A stretch of 64,000 bases of DNA, from contig NC_088321.1 in the NCBI RefSeq assembly GCF_910592395.1, forward strand, positions 9,736,001 through 9,800,000, in the 5' to 3' direction. Below are positions 47,118 to 62,200 of the stretch, one piece after another. The DNA comes from Lineus longissimus. Taxonomy: Eukaryota; Nemertea; Pilidiophora; Heteronemertea; Lineidae. The notes under the pieces were generated by a model that saw only the letters and a list, made by a program, of their open reading frames with translations, had not been told where the DNA came from and did no database searches. The translations under genes were made by a program, and so were the position numbers. The stretch's first letter is position 1; each line of letters opens with the position of its first letter.

Positions 47118-50100
47118 TCATCGCCAGTAGTGTAATATCGCTATCGAATGACAACTTATCATCGCAGAATATCGAAATTGTGGAATTAATTTGTCCAATC
47201 GGTCATCTCGACTCTGTATAACAAAAGTGAGCGTGATTGGACGCGACGAGCGCCATCGCCGACCGACTTTCATCGCCAGTAGTGTAATATCGCTATCGAA
47301 TGACAACTTATCATCGCAGAATATCGAAATTGTGGTCTCAATTTGTCCAATCGGTAATCTCGACTCTGTATAACAAAAATGAGCGTGATTGGACGCGACG
47401 AGCGCCATCACCGACCAACTTTCATCGCCTGTAGTGTAATATTGCTAGTCTAATGACAAGTAATCATCGCAGAATCTCGAAATTGCTGTCTCAGATTGTC
47501 AAATCGGTCATCTCGACTCTGTATAACAAAAGTGAACTTGATTAGACGCGACGAGCGCCATCGCCGACCGACTATCATCGCCAGTAGCGTAATATTGCTA
47601 GTCTAATTTAAACTAATCATCGCAGAATCTCAAAATTGCGGTCTCAGTTGGTCCAATTGAGCATCTCTACTCTGCATTACCAAAATGAGCGTGATTGGTC
47701 GCGACGAGCGCGATCGCCGACCGACTTTCATCGCCAGTAGTGTAATATCGCTATCGAATGACAACTTATCATCGCAGAATCTCAAAATTGCGGTCTCAGT
47801 TTGACCATCGGTCATCTCGACTCTGCATAACCAAAGTGAGCATGATTGGTCGCGACGAGCGCCATCGCCGACCGACTTTCATCGCCAGTAGTGTAATATT
47901 GCTAGTCTAATTTCAACTAATCATCGCAGAATCTCAAAATTGCGGTCTCAGTTTGTCCAATTTAGCATCTCGACTCAGCATAACCAAAATGAGCGTGATT
48001 GGTCGCAACGAGCGCCATCGCCGACCGACTTTCATCGCCAGTAGTGTAATATCGCTATCGAATGACAACTTATCATCGCAGAATATCGAAATTGTTGTCT
48101 CAATTTGTCCAATCGGTAATCTCGACTCTGTATAACAAAAATGAGCGTGATTGGACGCGACGAGCGCCATCACCGACCAACTTTCATCGCCTGTAGTGTA
48201 ATATTGCTAGTCTAATGACAAGTAATCATCGCAGAATCTCGAAATTGCTGTCTCAGATTGTCAAATCGGTCATCTCGACTCTGTATAACAAAAATGAGCG
48301 TGATTAGACGCGACGAGCGCCATCGGCAACCGACTTTCATCGCCAGTAGTGAAATATCGCTATCGAATGACAACTTATCATCGCAGAATATCGAAATTGT
48401 GGTCTCAATTTGTCAAATCGGTCATCTCTATTCTGTATAACCAAAATGAGCGTGATTGGTTGCGACGAGCGCCATCGCCGACCGACTTTTATCGCCAGTA
48501 GTGTAATATCGCTATCAAATGACAACTTATCATCGCAGAATCTCAAAATTGCGGTCTCAGTTTTACCAGCGGTCATCTCAACTCTGCATAACCAAAGTGA
48601 GCATGATTGGTCGCGACGAGCGCCATCGCCGACCAACTTTCATCGCCTGTAGCGTAATATTGCTAGTCTAATTTCAACTAATCATCGCAGAATCTCAAAA
48701 TTGCGGTCTCAGTTGGTCCAATTGAGCATCTCGACTCTGCATAACCAAAATGAGCGTGATTGGTCGCGACGAGCGCGATCGCCGACCGACTTTCATCGCC
48801 AGTAGTGAAATATCGCTATCGAATGACAACTTATCATCGCAGAATATCGAAATTGTGGTCTCAATTTGTCAAATCGGTCATCTCGACTCTGTATAACCAA
48901 AATGAGCGTGATCGGTCGCTACGAGCGTCATCGCCGACCGACTTTCATCGCCAGTAGTGTAATATCGCTATCGAATGACAACTTATCATCGCAGAATCTC
49001 AAAATTGCGGTCTCAGTTTGACCATCGGTCATCTCGACTCTGCATAACCAAAGTGAGCGTGATTGGTCGCGACGAGCGCCATCGCCGACCAACTTTCATC
49101 GCCAGTAGTGAAATATCGCTATCGAATGACAACTTATCATCGCAGAATATCGAAATTGTGGAATCAATTTGTCCAATCGGTCATCTCGACTCTGTATAAC
49201 AAAAGTGAGCGTGATTGGACGCGACGAGCGCCATCGCCGACCGACTTTCATCGCCAGTAGTGTAATATTGCTAGTCTAATTTCAACTAATCATCGCAGAA
49301 TCTCAAAATTGCGGTCTCAGTTTGTCCAATTGAGCATCTCGACTCTGTATAACCAAAATGAGCGTGATTGGTCGCGACGAGCGCCATCGCCGACCGACTT
49401 TCATCGTCAGTAGTGTAATATCGCTATCGAATGACAACTTATCATCGCAGAATATCGAAATTGTGGTCTCGATTTGTCCAATCGGTAATCTCGACTCTGT
49501 ATAACAAAAATGAGCGTGATTGGACGCGACGAGCGCCATCACCGACTAACTTTCATCGCCTGTAGTGTAATATTGCTAGTCTAATGACAAGTAATCATCG
49601 CAGAATCTCGAAATTGCTGTCTCAGATTGTCAAATCGGTCATCTCGACTCTGTATAACAAAAGTGAGCGTGATTAGACGCGACGAGCGCCATCGCCGACC
49701 GACTTTCATCGCCAGTAGCGTAATATTGCTAGTCTAATTTCAACTAATCATCGCAGAATCTCAAAATTGCGGTCTCAGTTGGTCCAATTGAGCATCTCGA
49801 CTCTGCATAACCAAAATGAGCGTGATTGGTCGCGACGAGCGTGATCGCCGACCGACTTTCATCGCCAGTAGTGTAATATCGCTATCGAATGACAACTTAT
49901 CATCGCAGAATATCGAAATTGTGGTCTCAATTTGTCCAATCGGTAATCTCGACTCTGTATAACAAAAATGAGCGTGATTGGACGCGATGAGCGCCATCAC
50001 CGACCAACTTTCATCGCCTGTAGTGTAATATTGCTAGTCTAATGACAAGTAATCATCGCAGAATCTCGAAATTGCTGTCTCAGATTGTCAAATCGGTCAT

Positions 50101-53100
50101 CTCGACTCTGTATAACAAAAGTGAGCGTGATTAGACGCGACGAGCGCCATCGCCAACCGACTTTCATCGCCAGTAGTGAAATATCGCTATCGAATGACAA
50201 CTTATCATCGCAAAATATCGAAATTGTGGTCTCAATTTGTCAAATCGGTCATCTCGACTCTGTATAACCAAAATGAGCGTGATCGGTCGCTACGAGCGTC
50301 ATCGCCGACCGACTTTCATCGCCAGTAGTGTAATATCGCTACCGAATGACAACTTATCATCGCAGAATCTCAAAATTGCGGTCTCAGTTTGACCATCGGT
50401 CATCTCGACTCTGCATAACCAAAGTGAGCGTGATTGGTCGCGACGAGCGCCATCGCCGACCGACTTTCATCGCCAGTAGTGAAATATCGCTATCGAATGA
50501 CAACTTATCATCGCAGAATATCGAAATTGTGGAATCAATTTGTCCAATCGGTCATCTCGACTCTGTATAACAAAAGTGAGCGTGATTGGACGCGACGAGC
50601 GCCATCGCCGACCGACTTTCATCGCCAGTAGCGTAATATTGCTAGTCTAATTTCAACTAATCATCGCAGAATCTCAAAATTGCGGTCTCAGTTTGTCCAA
50701 TTGAGCATCTCGACTCTGCATAACCAAAATGAGCGTGATTGGTCGCGACGAGCGCCATCGCCGACCGACTTTCATCGCCAGTAGTGTAATATCGCTATCG
50801 AATGACAACTTATCATCGCAGAATATCGAAATTGTGGTCTCAATTTGTCCAATCGGTAATCTCGACTCTGTATAACAAAAATGAGCGTGATTGGACGCGA
50901 CGAGCGCCATCACCGACCAACTTTCATCGCCTGTAGTGTAATATTGCTAGTCTAATGACAAGTAATCATCGCAGAATCTCGAAATTGCTGTCTCAGATTG
51001 TCAAATCGGTCATCTCGACTCTGTATAACAAAAGTGAGCGTGATTAGACGTGACGAGCGCCATCGCCAACCGACTTTCATCACCAGTAGTGAAATATCGC
51101 TATTGAATGACAACTTATCATCGCAGAATATCGAAATTGTGGTCTCAATTTGTCAAATCGGTCATCTCTATTCTGTATAACCAAAATGAGCGTGATTGGT
51201 CGCGACGAGCGCCATCGCCGACCGACTTTTATCGCCAGTAGTGTAATATCGCTATCGAATGACAACTTATCATCGCAGAATATCGAAATTGTGGAATTAA
51301 TTTGTCCAATCGGTCATCTCGACTCTGTATAACAAAAGTGAGCGTGATTGGACGCGACGAGCGCCATCGCCGACCGACTTTCATCGCCAGTAGTGTAATA
51401 TCGCTATCGAATGACAACTTATCATCGCAGAATATCGAAATTGTGGTCTCAATTTGTCCAATCGGTAATCTCGACTCTGTATAACAAAAATGAGCGTGAT
51501 TGGACGCGACGAGCGCCATCACCGACCAACTTTCATCGCCTGTAGTGTAATATTGCTAGTCTAATGACAAGTAATCATCGCAGAATCTCGAAATTGCTGT
51601 CTCAGATTGTCAAATCGGTCATCTCGACTCTGTATAACAAAAGTGAACTTGATTAGACGCGACGAGCGCCATCGCCGACCGACTATCATCGCCAGTAGCG
51701 TAATATTGCTAGTCTAATTTAAACTAATCATCGCAGAATCTCAAAATTGCGGTCTCAGTTGGTCCAATTGAGCATCTCTACTCTGCATTACCAAAATGAG
51801 CGTGATTGGTCGCGACGAGCGTGATCGCCGACCGACTTTCATCGCCAGTAGTGTAATATCGCTATCGAATGACAACTTATCATCGCAGAATCTCAAAATT
51901 GCGGTCTAAGTTTGACCATCGGTCATCTCGACTCTGCATAACCAAAGTGAGCATGATTGGTCGCGACGAGCGCCATCGCCGACCGACTTTCATCGCCAGT
52001 AATGTAATATTGCTAGTCTAATTTCAACTAATCATCGCAGAATCTCAAAATTGCGGTCTCAGTTTGTCCAATTTAGCATCTCGACTCAGCATAACCAAAA
52101 TGAGCGTGATTGGTCGCAACGAGCGCCATCGCCGACCGACTTTCATCGCCAGTAGTGTAATATCGCTATCGAATGACAACTTATCATCGCAGAATATCGA
52201 AATTGTGGTCTCAATTTGTCCAATCGGTAATCTCGACTCTGTATAACAAAAATGAGCGTGATTGGACGCGACGAGCGCCATCACCGACCAACTTTCATCG
52301 CCTGTAGTGTAATATTGCTAGTCTAATGACAAGTAATCATCGCAGAATCTCGAAATTGCTGTCTCAGATTGTCAAATCGGTCATCTCGACTCTGTATAAC
52401 AAAAATGAGCGTGATTAGACGCGACGAGCGCCATCGGCAACCGACTTTCATCGCCAGTAGTGAAATATCGCTATCGAATGACAACTTATCATCGCAGAAT
52501 ATCGAAATTGTGGTCTCAATTTGTCAAATCGGTCATCTCTATTCTGTATAACCAAAATGAGCGTGATTGGTCGCGACGAGCGCCATCGCCGACCGACTTT
52601 TATCGCCAGTAGTGTAATATCGCTATCAAATGACAACTTATCATCGCAGAATCTCAAAATTGCGGTCTCAGTTTTACCAGCGGTCATCTCAACTCTGCAT
52701 AACCAAAGTGAGCATGATTGGTCGCGACGAGCGCCATCGCCGACCAACTTTCATCGCCTGTAGCGTAATATTGCTAGTCTAATTTCAACTAATCATCGCA
52801 GAATCTCAAAATTGCGGTCTCAGTTGGTCCAATTGAGCATCTCGACTCTGCATAACCAAAATGAGCGTGATTGGTCGCGACGAGCGCGATCGCCGACCGA
52901 CTTTCATCGCCAGTAGTGAAATATCGCTATCGAATGACAACTTATCATCGCAGAATATCGAAATTGTGGTCTCAATTTGTCAAATCGGTCATCTCGACTC
53001 TGTATAACCAAAATGAGCGTGATCGGTCGCTACGAGCGTCATCGCCGACCGACTTTCATCGCCAGTAGTGTAATATCGCTATCGAATGACAACTTATCAT

Positions 53101-55395
53101 CGCAGAATCTCAAAATTGCGGTCTCAGTTTGACCATCGGTCATCTCGACTCTGCATAACCAAAGTGAGCGTGATTGGTCGCGACGACCGCCATCGCCGAC
53201 CAACTTTCATCGCCAGTAGTGAAATATCGCTATCGAATGACAACTTATCATCGCAGAATATCGAAATTGTGGAATCAATTTGTCCAATCGGTCATCTCGA
53301 CTCTGTATAACAAAAGTGAGCGTGATTGGACGCGACGAGCGCCATCGCCGACCGACTTTCATCGCCAGTAGTGTAATATTGCTAGTCTAATTTCAACTAA
53401 TCATCGCAGAATCTCAAAATTGCGGTCTCAGTTTGTCCAATTGAGCATCTCGACTCAGCATAACCAAAATGAGCGTGATTGGTCGCGACGAGCGCCATCG
53501 CCGACCGACTTTCATCGTCAGTAGTGTAATATCGCTATCGAATGACAACTTATCATCGCAGAATATCGAAATTGTGGTCTCGATTTGTCCAATCGGTAAT
53601 CTCGACTCTGTATAACAAAAATGAGCGTGATTGGACGTGACGAGCGCCATCACCGACTAACTTTCATCGCCTGTAGTGTAATATTGCTAGTCTAATGACA
53701 AGTAATCATCGCAGAATCTCGAAATTGCTGTCTCAGATTGTCAAATCGGTCATCTCGACTCTGTATAACAAAAGTGAACTTGATTAGACGCGACGAGCGC
53801 CATCGCCGACCGACTTTCATCGCCAGTAGCGTAATATTGCTAGTCTAATTTCAACTAATCATCGCAGAATCTCAAAATTGCGGTCTCAGTTTGTCCAATT
53901 GAGCATCTCGACTCTGCATTACCAAAATGAGCGTGATTGGTCGCGACGAGCGTGATCGCCGACCGACTTTCATCGCCAGTAGTGTAATATCGCTATCGAA
54001 TGACAACTTATCATCGCAGAATATCGAAATTGTGGTCTCAATTTGTCCAATCGGTAATCTCGACTCTGTATAACAAAAATGAGCGTGATTGGACGCGATG
54101 AGCGCCATCACCGACCAACTTTCATCGCCTGTAGTGTAATATTGCTAGTCTAATGACAAGTAATCATCGCAGAATCTCGAAATTGCTGTCTCAGATTGTC
54201 AAATCGGTCATCTCGACTCTGTATAACAAAAGTGAGCTTGATTAGACGCGACGAGCGCCATCGCCAACCGACTTTCATCGCCAGTAGTGAAATATCGCTA
54301 TCGAATGACAACTTATCATCGCAAAATATCGAAATTGAGGTCTCAATTTGTCAAATCGGTCATCTCGACTCTGTATAACCAAAATGAGCGTGATCGGTCG
54401 CTACGAGCGTCATCGCCGACCGACTTTCATCGCCAGTAGTGTAATATCGCTACCGAATGACAACTTATCATCGCAGAATCTCAAAATTGCGGTCTCAGTT
54501 TGACCATCGGTCATCTTGACTCTGCATAACCAAAGTGAGCGTGATTGGTCGCGACGAGCGCCATCGCCGACCGACTTTCATCGCCAGTAGTGAAATATCG
54601 CTATCGAATGACAACTTATCATCGCAGAATATCGAAATTGTGGAATCAATTTGTCCAATCGGTCATCTCGACTCTGTATAACAAAAGTGAGCGTGATTGG
54701 ACGCGACGAGCGCCATCGCCGACCGACTTTCATCGCCAGTAGTGTAATATTGCTAGTCTAATTTCAACTAATCATCGCAGAATCTCAAAATTGCGGTCTC
54801 AGTTTGTCCAATTGAGCATCTCGACTCTGCATAACCAAAATGAGCGTGATTGGTCGCGACGAGCGCCATCGCCGACCGACTTTCATCGCCAGTAGTGTAA
54901 TATCGCTATCGAATGACAACTTATCATCGCAGAATATCGAAATTGTGGTCTCAATTTGTCCAATCGGTAATCTCGACTCTGTATAACAAAAATGAGCATG
55001 ATTGGACGCGACGAGCGCCATCACCGACCAACTTTCATCGCCTGTAGTGTAATATTGCTAGTCTAATGACAAGTAATCATCGCAGAATCTCGAAATTGCT
55101 GTCTCAGATTGTCAAATCGGTCATCTCGACTCTGTATAACAAAAGTGAGCGTGATTAGACGTGACGAGCGCCATCGCCAACCGACTTTCATCACCAGTAG
55201 TGAAATATCGCTATTGAATGACAACTTATCATCGCAGAATATCGAAATTGTGGTCTCAATTTGTCAAATCGGTCATCTCTATTCTGTATAACCAAAATGA
55301 GCGTGATTGGTCGCGACGAGCGCCATCGCCGACCGACTTTTATCGCCAGTAGTGTAATATCGCTATCGAATGACAACTTATCATCGCAGAATCTC
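47118..55395 (-). repeat. Higher-order tandem repeat of 4111 bp, two copies
   Basis: 47118-51228 and 51229-55339 match monomer by monomer at a constant offset of 4111 bp (about 27 monomers), with only scattered substitutions; similarity ends by ~55.39 kb. Inside each unit a nine-monomer sub-period of 1371 bp is visible, for example 48.90-49.69 kb versus 50.27-51.06 kb. 4111 is close to three times 1371, so the larger unit probably grew from the smaller. Confidence 0.88.
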
Positions 55396-57479
55396 AAAAT
55401 TGCGGTCTCAGTTTGACCATCGGTCATCTCAACTCTGCATAACCGAAGTGAGCGTGATTGGTCGCGACGAGCGCCATCGCCGACCGACTTTCATCGCCAG
55501 TAGCGTAATATTGCTAGTCTAATTTCAACTAATCATCGCAGAATCTCAAAATTGCGGTCTCAGTTGGTCCAATTGAGCATCTCGACTCTGCATAACCAAA
55601 ATGAGCGTTATTGGTCGCGACGAGCGCGATCGCCGACCGACTTTCATTGCCAGTAGTGAAATATCGCTATCGAAAGACAACTTATCATCGCAGAATATCG
55701 AAATTGTGGTCTCAACTTGTCAAATCGGTCATCTCGACTCTGTATAACCAAAATGAGCGTGATCGGTCGCTACGAGCGTCATCGCCGACCGACTTTCATC
55801 GCCAGTAGTGTAATATCGCTATCGAATGACAACTTATCATCGCAGAATCTCAAAATTGCGGTCTCAGTTTGACCATCGGTCATCTCGACTCTGCATAACC
55901 AAAGTGAGCGTGATTGGTCGCGACGAGTGCCATCGCCGACCAACTTTCATTGCCAGTAGTGAAATATTGCAATCGAATGACAACTTATCATCGCAGAATA
56001 TCGAAATTGTGGAATCAATTTGTCCAATCGGTAATCTCGACTCTGTATAACAAAAATGAGCGTGATTGGACGCGACGAGCGCCATCACCGACCAACTTTC
56101 ATCGCCTGTAGTGTAATATTGCTAGTCTAATGACAAGTAATCATCGCAGAATCTCGAAATTGCTGTCTCAGATTGTCAAATCGGTCATCTCGACTCTGTA
56201 TAACAAAAGTGAGCGTGATTAGACGCGACAAGCGCCATCGCCGATTGTTTTTCATCACCTGTAGTGTAATATTGCTAGTCTAATGACAAGTAATCATCGC
56301 AGAATCTCGAAATTGCGTTATCAGTTTGTCAAATCGGTCATCTCGACTCTGTATAACCAAAATGAGCGTGATTGGTCGTGACGAGCGCCATCGCCGACCG
56401 ACTTTCATTGCCTGTAGTGTAATATTGCTAGTCTAATGACAAGTAATCATCGCAGAATCTCGAAATTGCGGTCTCAGATTGTCAAATCGGTCATCTCGAC
56501 TCAGTATAACAAAAATGAGCGTGATTGGACGCGACGAGCGCCATCGCCGACCGACTTTCATCGCCAGTAGCGTAATATTGCTAGTCTAATTTCAATTAAT
56601 CATCGCAGAATCTCTAAATTGCGGTCTCAGTTGGTCCAATTGAGCATCTCGACTCTGCATAACCAAAATGAGCGTGATTGGTCGCGACGAGCGCCATCGT
56701 CGACCGACTTTCATCGCCAGTAGTGTAATATCGCTATCGAATGACAACTTATCATCGTAGAATCTCAAAATTGCGGTCTCAGTTTGACCATCGGTCATCT
56801 CGACTGTGCATAACCAAAGTGAGCGTTATTGGTCGCGACGAGCGCCATCGCCGACCGACTTTCATCGCCAGTAGTGAAATATCGCTATCGAAAGACAACT
56901 TATCATCGCAGAATATCGAAATTGTGGTCTCAATTTGTCAAATCGGTCATCTCGACTCTGTAGAACCAAAATGAGCGTGATTGGTTGCGACGAGCGCCAT
57001 CGCCGACCGACTTTCATCGCCAGTAGTGTAATATCGCTATCGAATGACAACTTATCATCGCAGAATCTCAAAATTGCGGTCTCAGTTTGTCCAATTGAGC
57101 ATCTCGACTCTGCATAACCAAAATGAGCGTGATTGGTCGCGACGAGCGCCATCGCCGACCGACTTTCATTGCCAGTAGTGTAATATCGCTATTAAATGAC
57201 AACTTATCATCGCGGAATATCGAAATTGTGGTCTCAATTTGTCCAATCGGTCATCTCGACTCTGTATAACCAAAATGAGCGTGATTGGACACGACGAGCG
57301 CCATCGCCGATCGACTTTCATTGCCTGTAGTGTAATATTGCTAGTCTAATGACAAGTAATCATCGCAGAATCTCGAAATTGCGGTCTCAGATTGTCAAAT
57401 CGGTCATCTCGACTCAGTATTACAAAAATGAGCCTGATTGGACGCGACGAGCGCCATCGCCGACCGACTTTCATCGCCA

Positions 57480-59290
57480 GTAGCGTAATATTGCTAGTCT
57501 TATTTCAATTAATCATCGCAGAATCTCTAAATTGCGGTCTCAGTTGGTCCAATTGAGCATCTCGACTCTGCATAACCAAAATGAGCGTGATTGGTCGCGA
57601 CGAGCGCGATCGCCGACCGACTTTCATCGCCAGTAGTGAAATATCGCTATCGAATGACAACTTATCATCGCAGAATATCGAAATTGTGGTCTCAATTTGT
57701 CAAATCGGACATCTCGTCTCTGTATAACCATAATGAGCGTGATCGGTCGCTACGAGCGTCATCGCCGACCGTCTTTCATCGCCAGTAGTGTAATATCGCC
57801 ATCGAATGACAACTTATCATCGCAGAATCTCAAAATTGCGGTCTCAGTTTGACCATCGGTAATCTCGACTCTGCATAACCAAAGTGAGCGTGATTGGTCG
57901 CGACGAGCGCCATCGCCGACCGACTTTCATCGCCAGTAGTGAAATATCGCTATCGAATGACAACTTATCATCACAGAATATCGAAATTGTGGAATCAATT
58001 TGTCCAATCGGTCATCTCGACTCTGTATAACAAAAGTGAGCGTGATTGGACGCGACGAGCGCCATCGCCGACCGACTTTCATCGCCAGTAGTGTAATATT
58101 GCTAGTCTAATTTCAACTAATCATCGCAGAATCTCAAAATTGCGGTCTCAGTTTGTCCAATTGAGCATCTCGACTCGCCAGTAGTGTAATATCGCTATCA
58201 AATGACAACTGATCATCGCAGAATCTCAAAATTGCGGTCTCAGTTTGACCATAGGTAATTTCGACTCTGCATAACCAAAGGGAGCGTGATCGGTCGCGAC
58301 GAGCGCCATCGCCGACTAACTTTCATCGCCTGTAGTGTAATATTCCTAGTCTAATGACAAGTAATCATCGCAGAATCTAGAAATTGCAGTCTCAGATTGT
58401 CAAATCGGTCATCTCGACTCTGTATAACCAAAATGAGCGTGATTTGACGCGACGAGCGCACTCGCCAACCGACTTTCATCGCCGACCGACTTTCATCGCC
58501 AGTAGTGTAATATCGCTATCAAATGACAAATTATCATCGCAGAATGTCAAAATTGCGATCTCAGATTGTCAAATCGGTCATCTCGACTCTGTATAACAAA
58601 AATGAGCGTGATTGGACGTGACGAGCGCCATCGCCGACCGACTTTCATCGCCAGTAGCGTAATATTGCTAGTCTTATTTCAATTAATCATCGCAGAATCT
58701 CTAAATTGCGGTCTCAGTTGGTCCAATTGAGCATCTCGACTCTGCATAACCAAAATGAGCGTGATTGGTCGCGACGAGCGCGATCGCCGACCGACTTTCA
58801 TCGCCAGTAGTGAAATATCGCTATCGAATGACAACTTATCATCGCAGAATATCGAAATTGTGGTCTCAATTTGTCAAATCGGACATCTCGTCTCTGTATA
58901 ACCATAATGAGCGTGATCGGTCGCTACGAGCGTCATCGCCGACCGACTTTCATCGCCAGTAGTGTAATATCGCCATCGAATGACAACTTATCATCGCAGA
59001 ATCTCAAAATTGCGGTCTCAGTTTGACCATCGGTAATCTCGACTCTGCATAACCAAAGTGAGCGTGATTGGTCGCGACGAGCGCCATCGCCGACCGACTT
59101 TCATCGCCAGTAGTGAAATATCGCTATCGAATGACAACTTATCATCACAGAATATCGAAATTGTGGAATCAATTTGTCCAATCGGTCATCTCGACTCTGT
59201 ATAACAAAAGTGAGCGTGATTGGACGCGACGAGCGCCATCGCCGACCGACTTTCATCGCCAGTAGTGTAATATTGCTAGTCTAATTTCAA
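57480..59290 (-). repeat. Higher-order duplication at 1174 bp offset
   Basis: The stretch beginning GCTAGTCTTATTTCAATTAA (57.49 kb) recurs at 58.66 kb and the following ~630 bp match in order (for example CGCGATCGCCGACC at 57.60 and 58.78 kb, and CCATAATGAGCGTGATCGG at 57.73 and 58.90 kb). The same variants also occur at 45.14 kb, right of the gap. Confidence 0.8.
58160..58200 (-). repeat. Truncated satellite monomer junction
   Basis: At about 58176 the sequence passes directly from GAGCATCTCGACTC to GCCAGTAGTGTAATATCGC, skipping about 60 bp that every neighbour has. It marks an internal deletion or recombination breakpoint. The sequence to its right (to ~58.41 kb) resembles 45.90-46.14 kb. 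Confidence 0.75.
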
Positions 59291-62200
59291 CTAATCATCG
59301 CAGAATCTCAAAATTGCGGTCTCAGTTTGTCCAATTGAGCATCTCGACTCAGCATAACCAAAATGAGCGTGATTGGTCGCGACGAGCGCCATCGCCGACC
59401 GACTTTCATCGCCAGTAGTGTAATATCGCTATCGAATGACAACTTATCATCGCAGAATATCGAAATTGTGGTCTCAATTTGTCCAATCGGTCATCTCGAC
59501 TCTGTATAACAAAAATGAGCGTGATTGGACGCGACGAGCGCCATCACCGACCAACTTTCATCGCCTGTAGTGTAATATTGCTAGTCTAATGACAAGTAAT
59601 CATCGCAGAATCTCGAAATTGCTGTCTCAGATTGTCAAATCGGTCATCTCGACTCTGTATAACAAAAGTGAACTTGATTAGACGCGACGAGCGCCATCGC
59701 CGACCGACTTTCATCGCCAGTAGCGTAATATTGCTAGTCTAATTTCAACTAATCATCACAGAATCTCAAAATTGCGGTCTAAGTTGGTCCAATTGAGCAT
59801 CTCGACTCTGCATAACCAAAATGAGCGTGATTGGTCGCGACGAGGGTGATCGCTGACCGACATTCATCGCCAGTAGTGAAATATCGCTATCGAATGACAA
59901 CTTATCATCGCAGAATATCGAAATTGTGGTCTCAATTTGTCAAATCGGTCATCTCGACTCTGTATAACCAAAATGAGCATGATTGGTCGCAACGAGCGCC
60001 ATCGCCGACCGACTTTCATCGCCAGTAGTGTAATATCGCTATCGAATGACAACTTATCATCGCAGAATATCGAAATTGTGGAATCAATTTGTCCAATCGG
60101 TCATCTCGATTTCTGTATAACAAAAGTGAGCGTGATTGGACGCGACGAGTGCCATCGCCGACCGACTTTCATCGCCAGTAGTGTAATATCGCTATCGAAT
60201 GACAACTTATCATCGCAGAATATCGAAATTGTGGAATTAATTTGTCCAATCGGTCATCTCGACTCTGTATAACAAAAGTGAGTGTGATTGGACGCGACGA
60301 GCGCCATCGCCGACCGACTTTCATCGCCAGTAGTGTAATATCGCTATCGAATGACAACTTATCATCGCAGAATATCGAAATTGTGGTCTCAATTTGTCCA
60401 ATCGGTAATCTCGACTCTGTATAACAAAAATGAGCGTGATTGGACGCGACGAGCGCCATCACCGACCAACTTTCATCGCCTGTAGTGTAATATTGCTAGT
60501 CTAATGACAAGTAATCATCGCAGAATCTCGAAATTGCTGTCTCAGATTGTCAAATCGGTCATCTCGACTCTGTATAACAAAAGTGAACTTGATTAGACGC
60601 GACGAGCGCCATCGCCGACCGACTTTCATCGCCAGTAGCGTAATATTGCTAGTCTAATTTTAACTAATCATCGCAGAATCTCAAAATTGCGGTCTCAGTT
60701 GGTCCAATTGAGCATCTCTACTCTGCATTACCAAAATGAGCGTGATTGGTCGCGACGAGCGTGATCGCCGACCGACTTTCATCGCCAGTAGTGTAATATC
60801 GCTATCGAATGACAACTTATCATCGCAGAATCTCAAAATTGCGGGTCTAAGTTTGACCATCGGTCATCTCGACTCTGCATAACCAAAGTGTGCATGATTG
60901 GTCGCGACGAGCGCCATCGCCGACCGACTTTCACCGCCAGTAGTGAAATATCGCTATCGAATGACAACTTATCATCGCAGAATATCGAAATTGTGGAATC
61001 AATTTGTCCAATCGGTCATCTCGACTCTGTATAACAAAAGTGAGCGTGATTGGACGCGACGAGCGTCATCGCCGACCGACTTTCATCGCCAGTAATGTAA
61101 TATTGCTAGTCTAATTTCAACTAATCATCGCAGAATCTCAAAATTGCGGTCTCAGTTTGTCCAATTGAGCATCTCGACTCAGCATAACCAAAATGAGCGT
61201 GATTGGTCGCGACGAGCGCCATCGCCGACCGACTTTCATCGCCAGTAGTGTAATATCGCTATCGAATGACAACTTATCATCGCAGAATATCGAAATTGTG
61301 GTCTCAATTTGTCCAATCGGTAATCTCGACTCTGTATAACAAAAATGAGCGTGATTGGACGCGACGAGCGCCATCACCGACCAACTTTCATCGCCTGTAG
61401 TGTAATATTGCTAGTCTAATGACAAGTAATCATCGCAGAATCTCGCAATTGCGTTATCAGATTGTCAAATCGGTCATCTCGACTCTGTATAACCAAAATG
61501 AGCGTGATTGGTCATGACGAGCACCATCGCCGACCGACTTTCATTGCCTGTAGTGTAATATTGCTAGTCTAATGACAAGTAATCATCGCAGAATCTCGAA
61601 ATTGTGGTCTCAGATTGTCAAATCGGTCATCTCGACTCAGTATTACAAAAATGAGCGTGATTGGACGCGACGAGCGCCATCGCCGACCGACTTTCATCGC
61701 CAGTAGCGTAATATTGCTAGTCTAATTTCAATTAATCATCGCAGAATCTCTAAATTGCGGTCTCAGTTGGTCCAATTGAGCATCTCGACTCTGCATAACC
61801 AAAATGAGCGTGATTGGTCGCGACGAGCGCCATCGTCGACCGACTTTCATCGCCAGTAGTGTAATATCGCTATCGAATGACAACTTATCATCGTAGAATC
61901 TCAAAATTGCGGTCTCAGTTTGACCATCAGTCATCTCGACTGTGCATAACCAAAGTGAGCGTTATTGGTCGCGACGAGCGCCATCGCCGACCGACTTTCA
62001 TCGCCAGTAGTGTAATATCGCTATCGAATGACAACTTATCATCGCAGAATCTCAAAATTGCGGTCTCAGTTTGTCCAATTGAGCATCTCGACTCTGCATA
62101 ACCAAAATGAGCGTGATTGGTCGCGACGAGCGCCATCGCCGACCGACTTTCATCGCCAGTAGTGTAATATCGCTATCGAATGACAACTTATCATCGCAGA

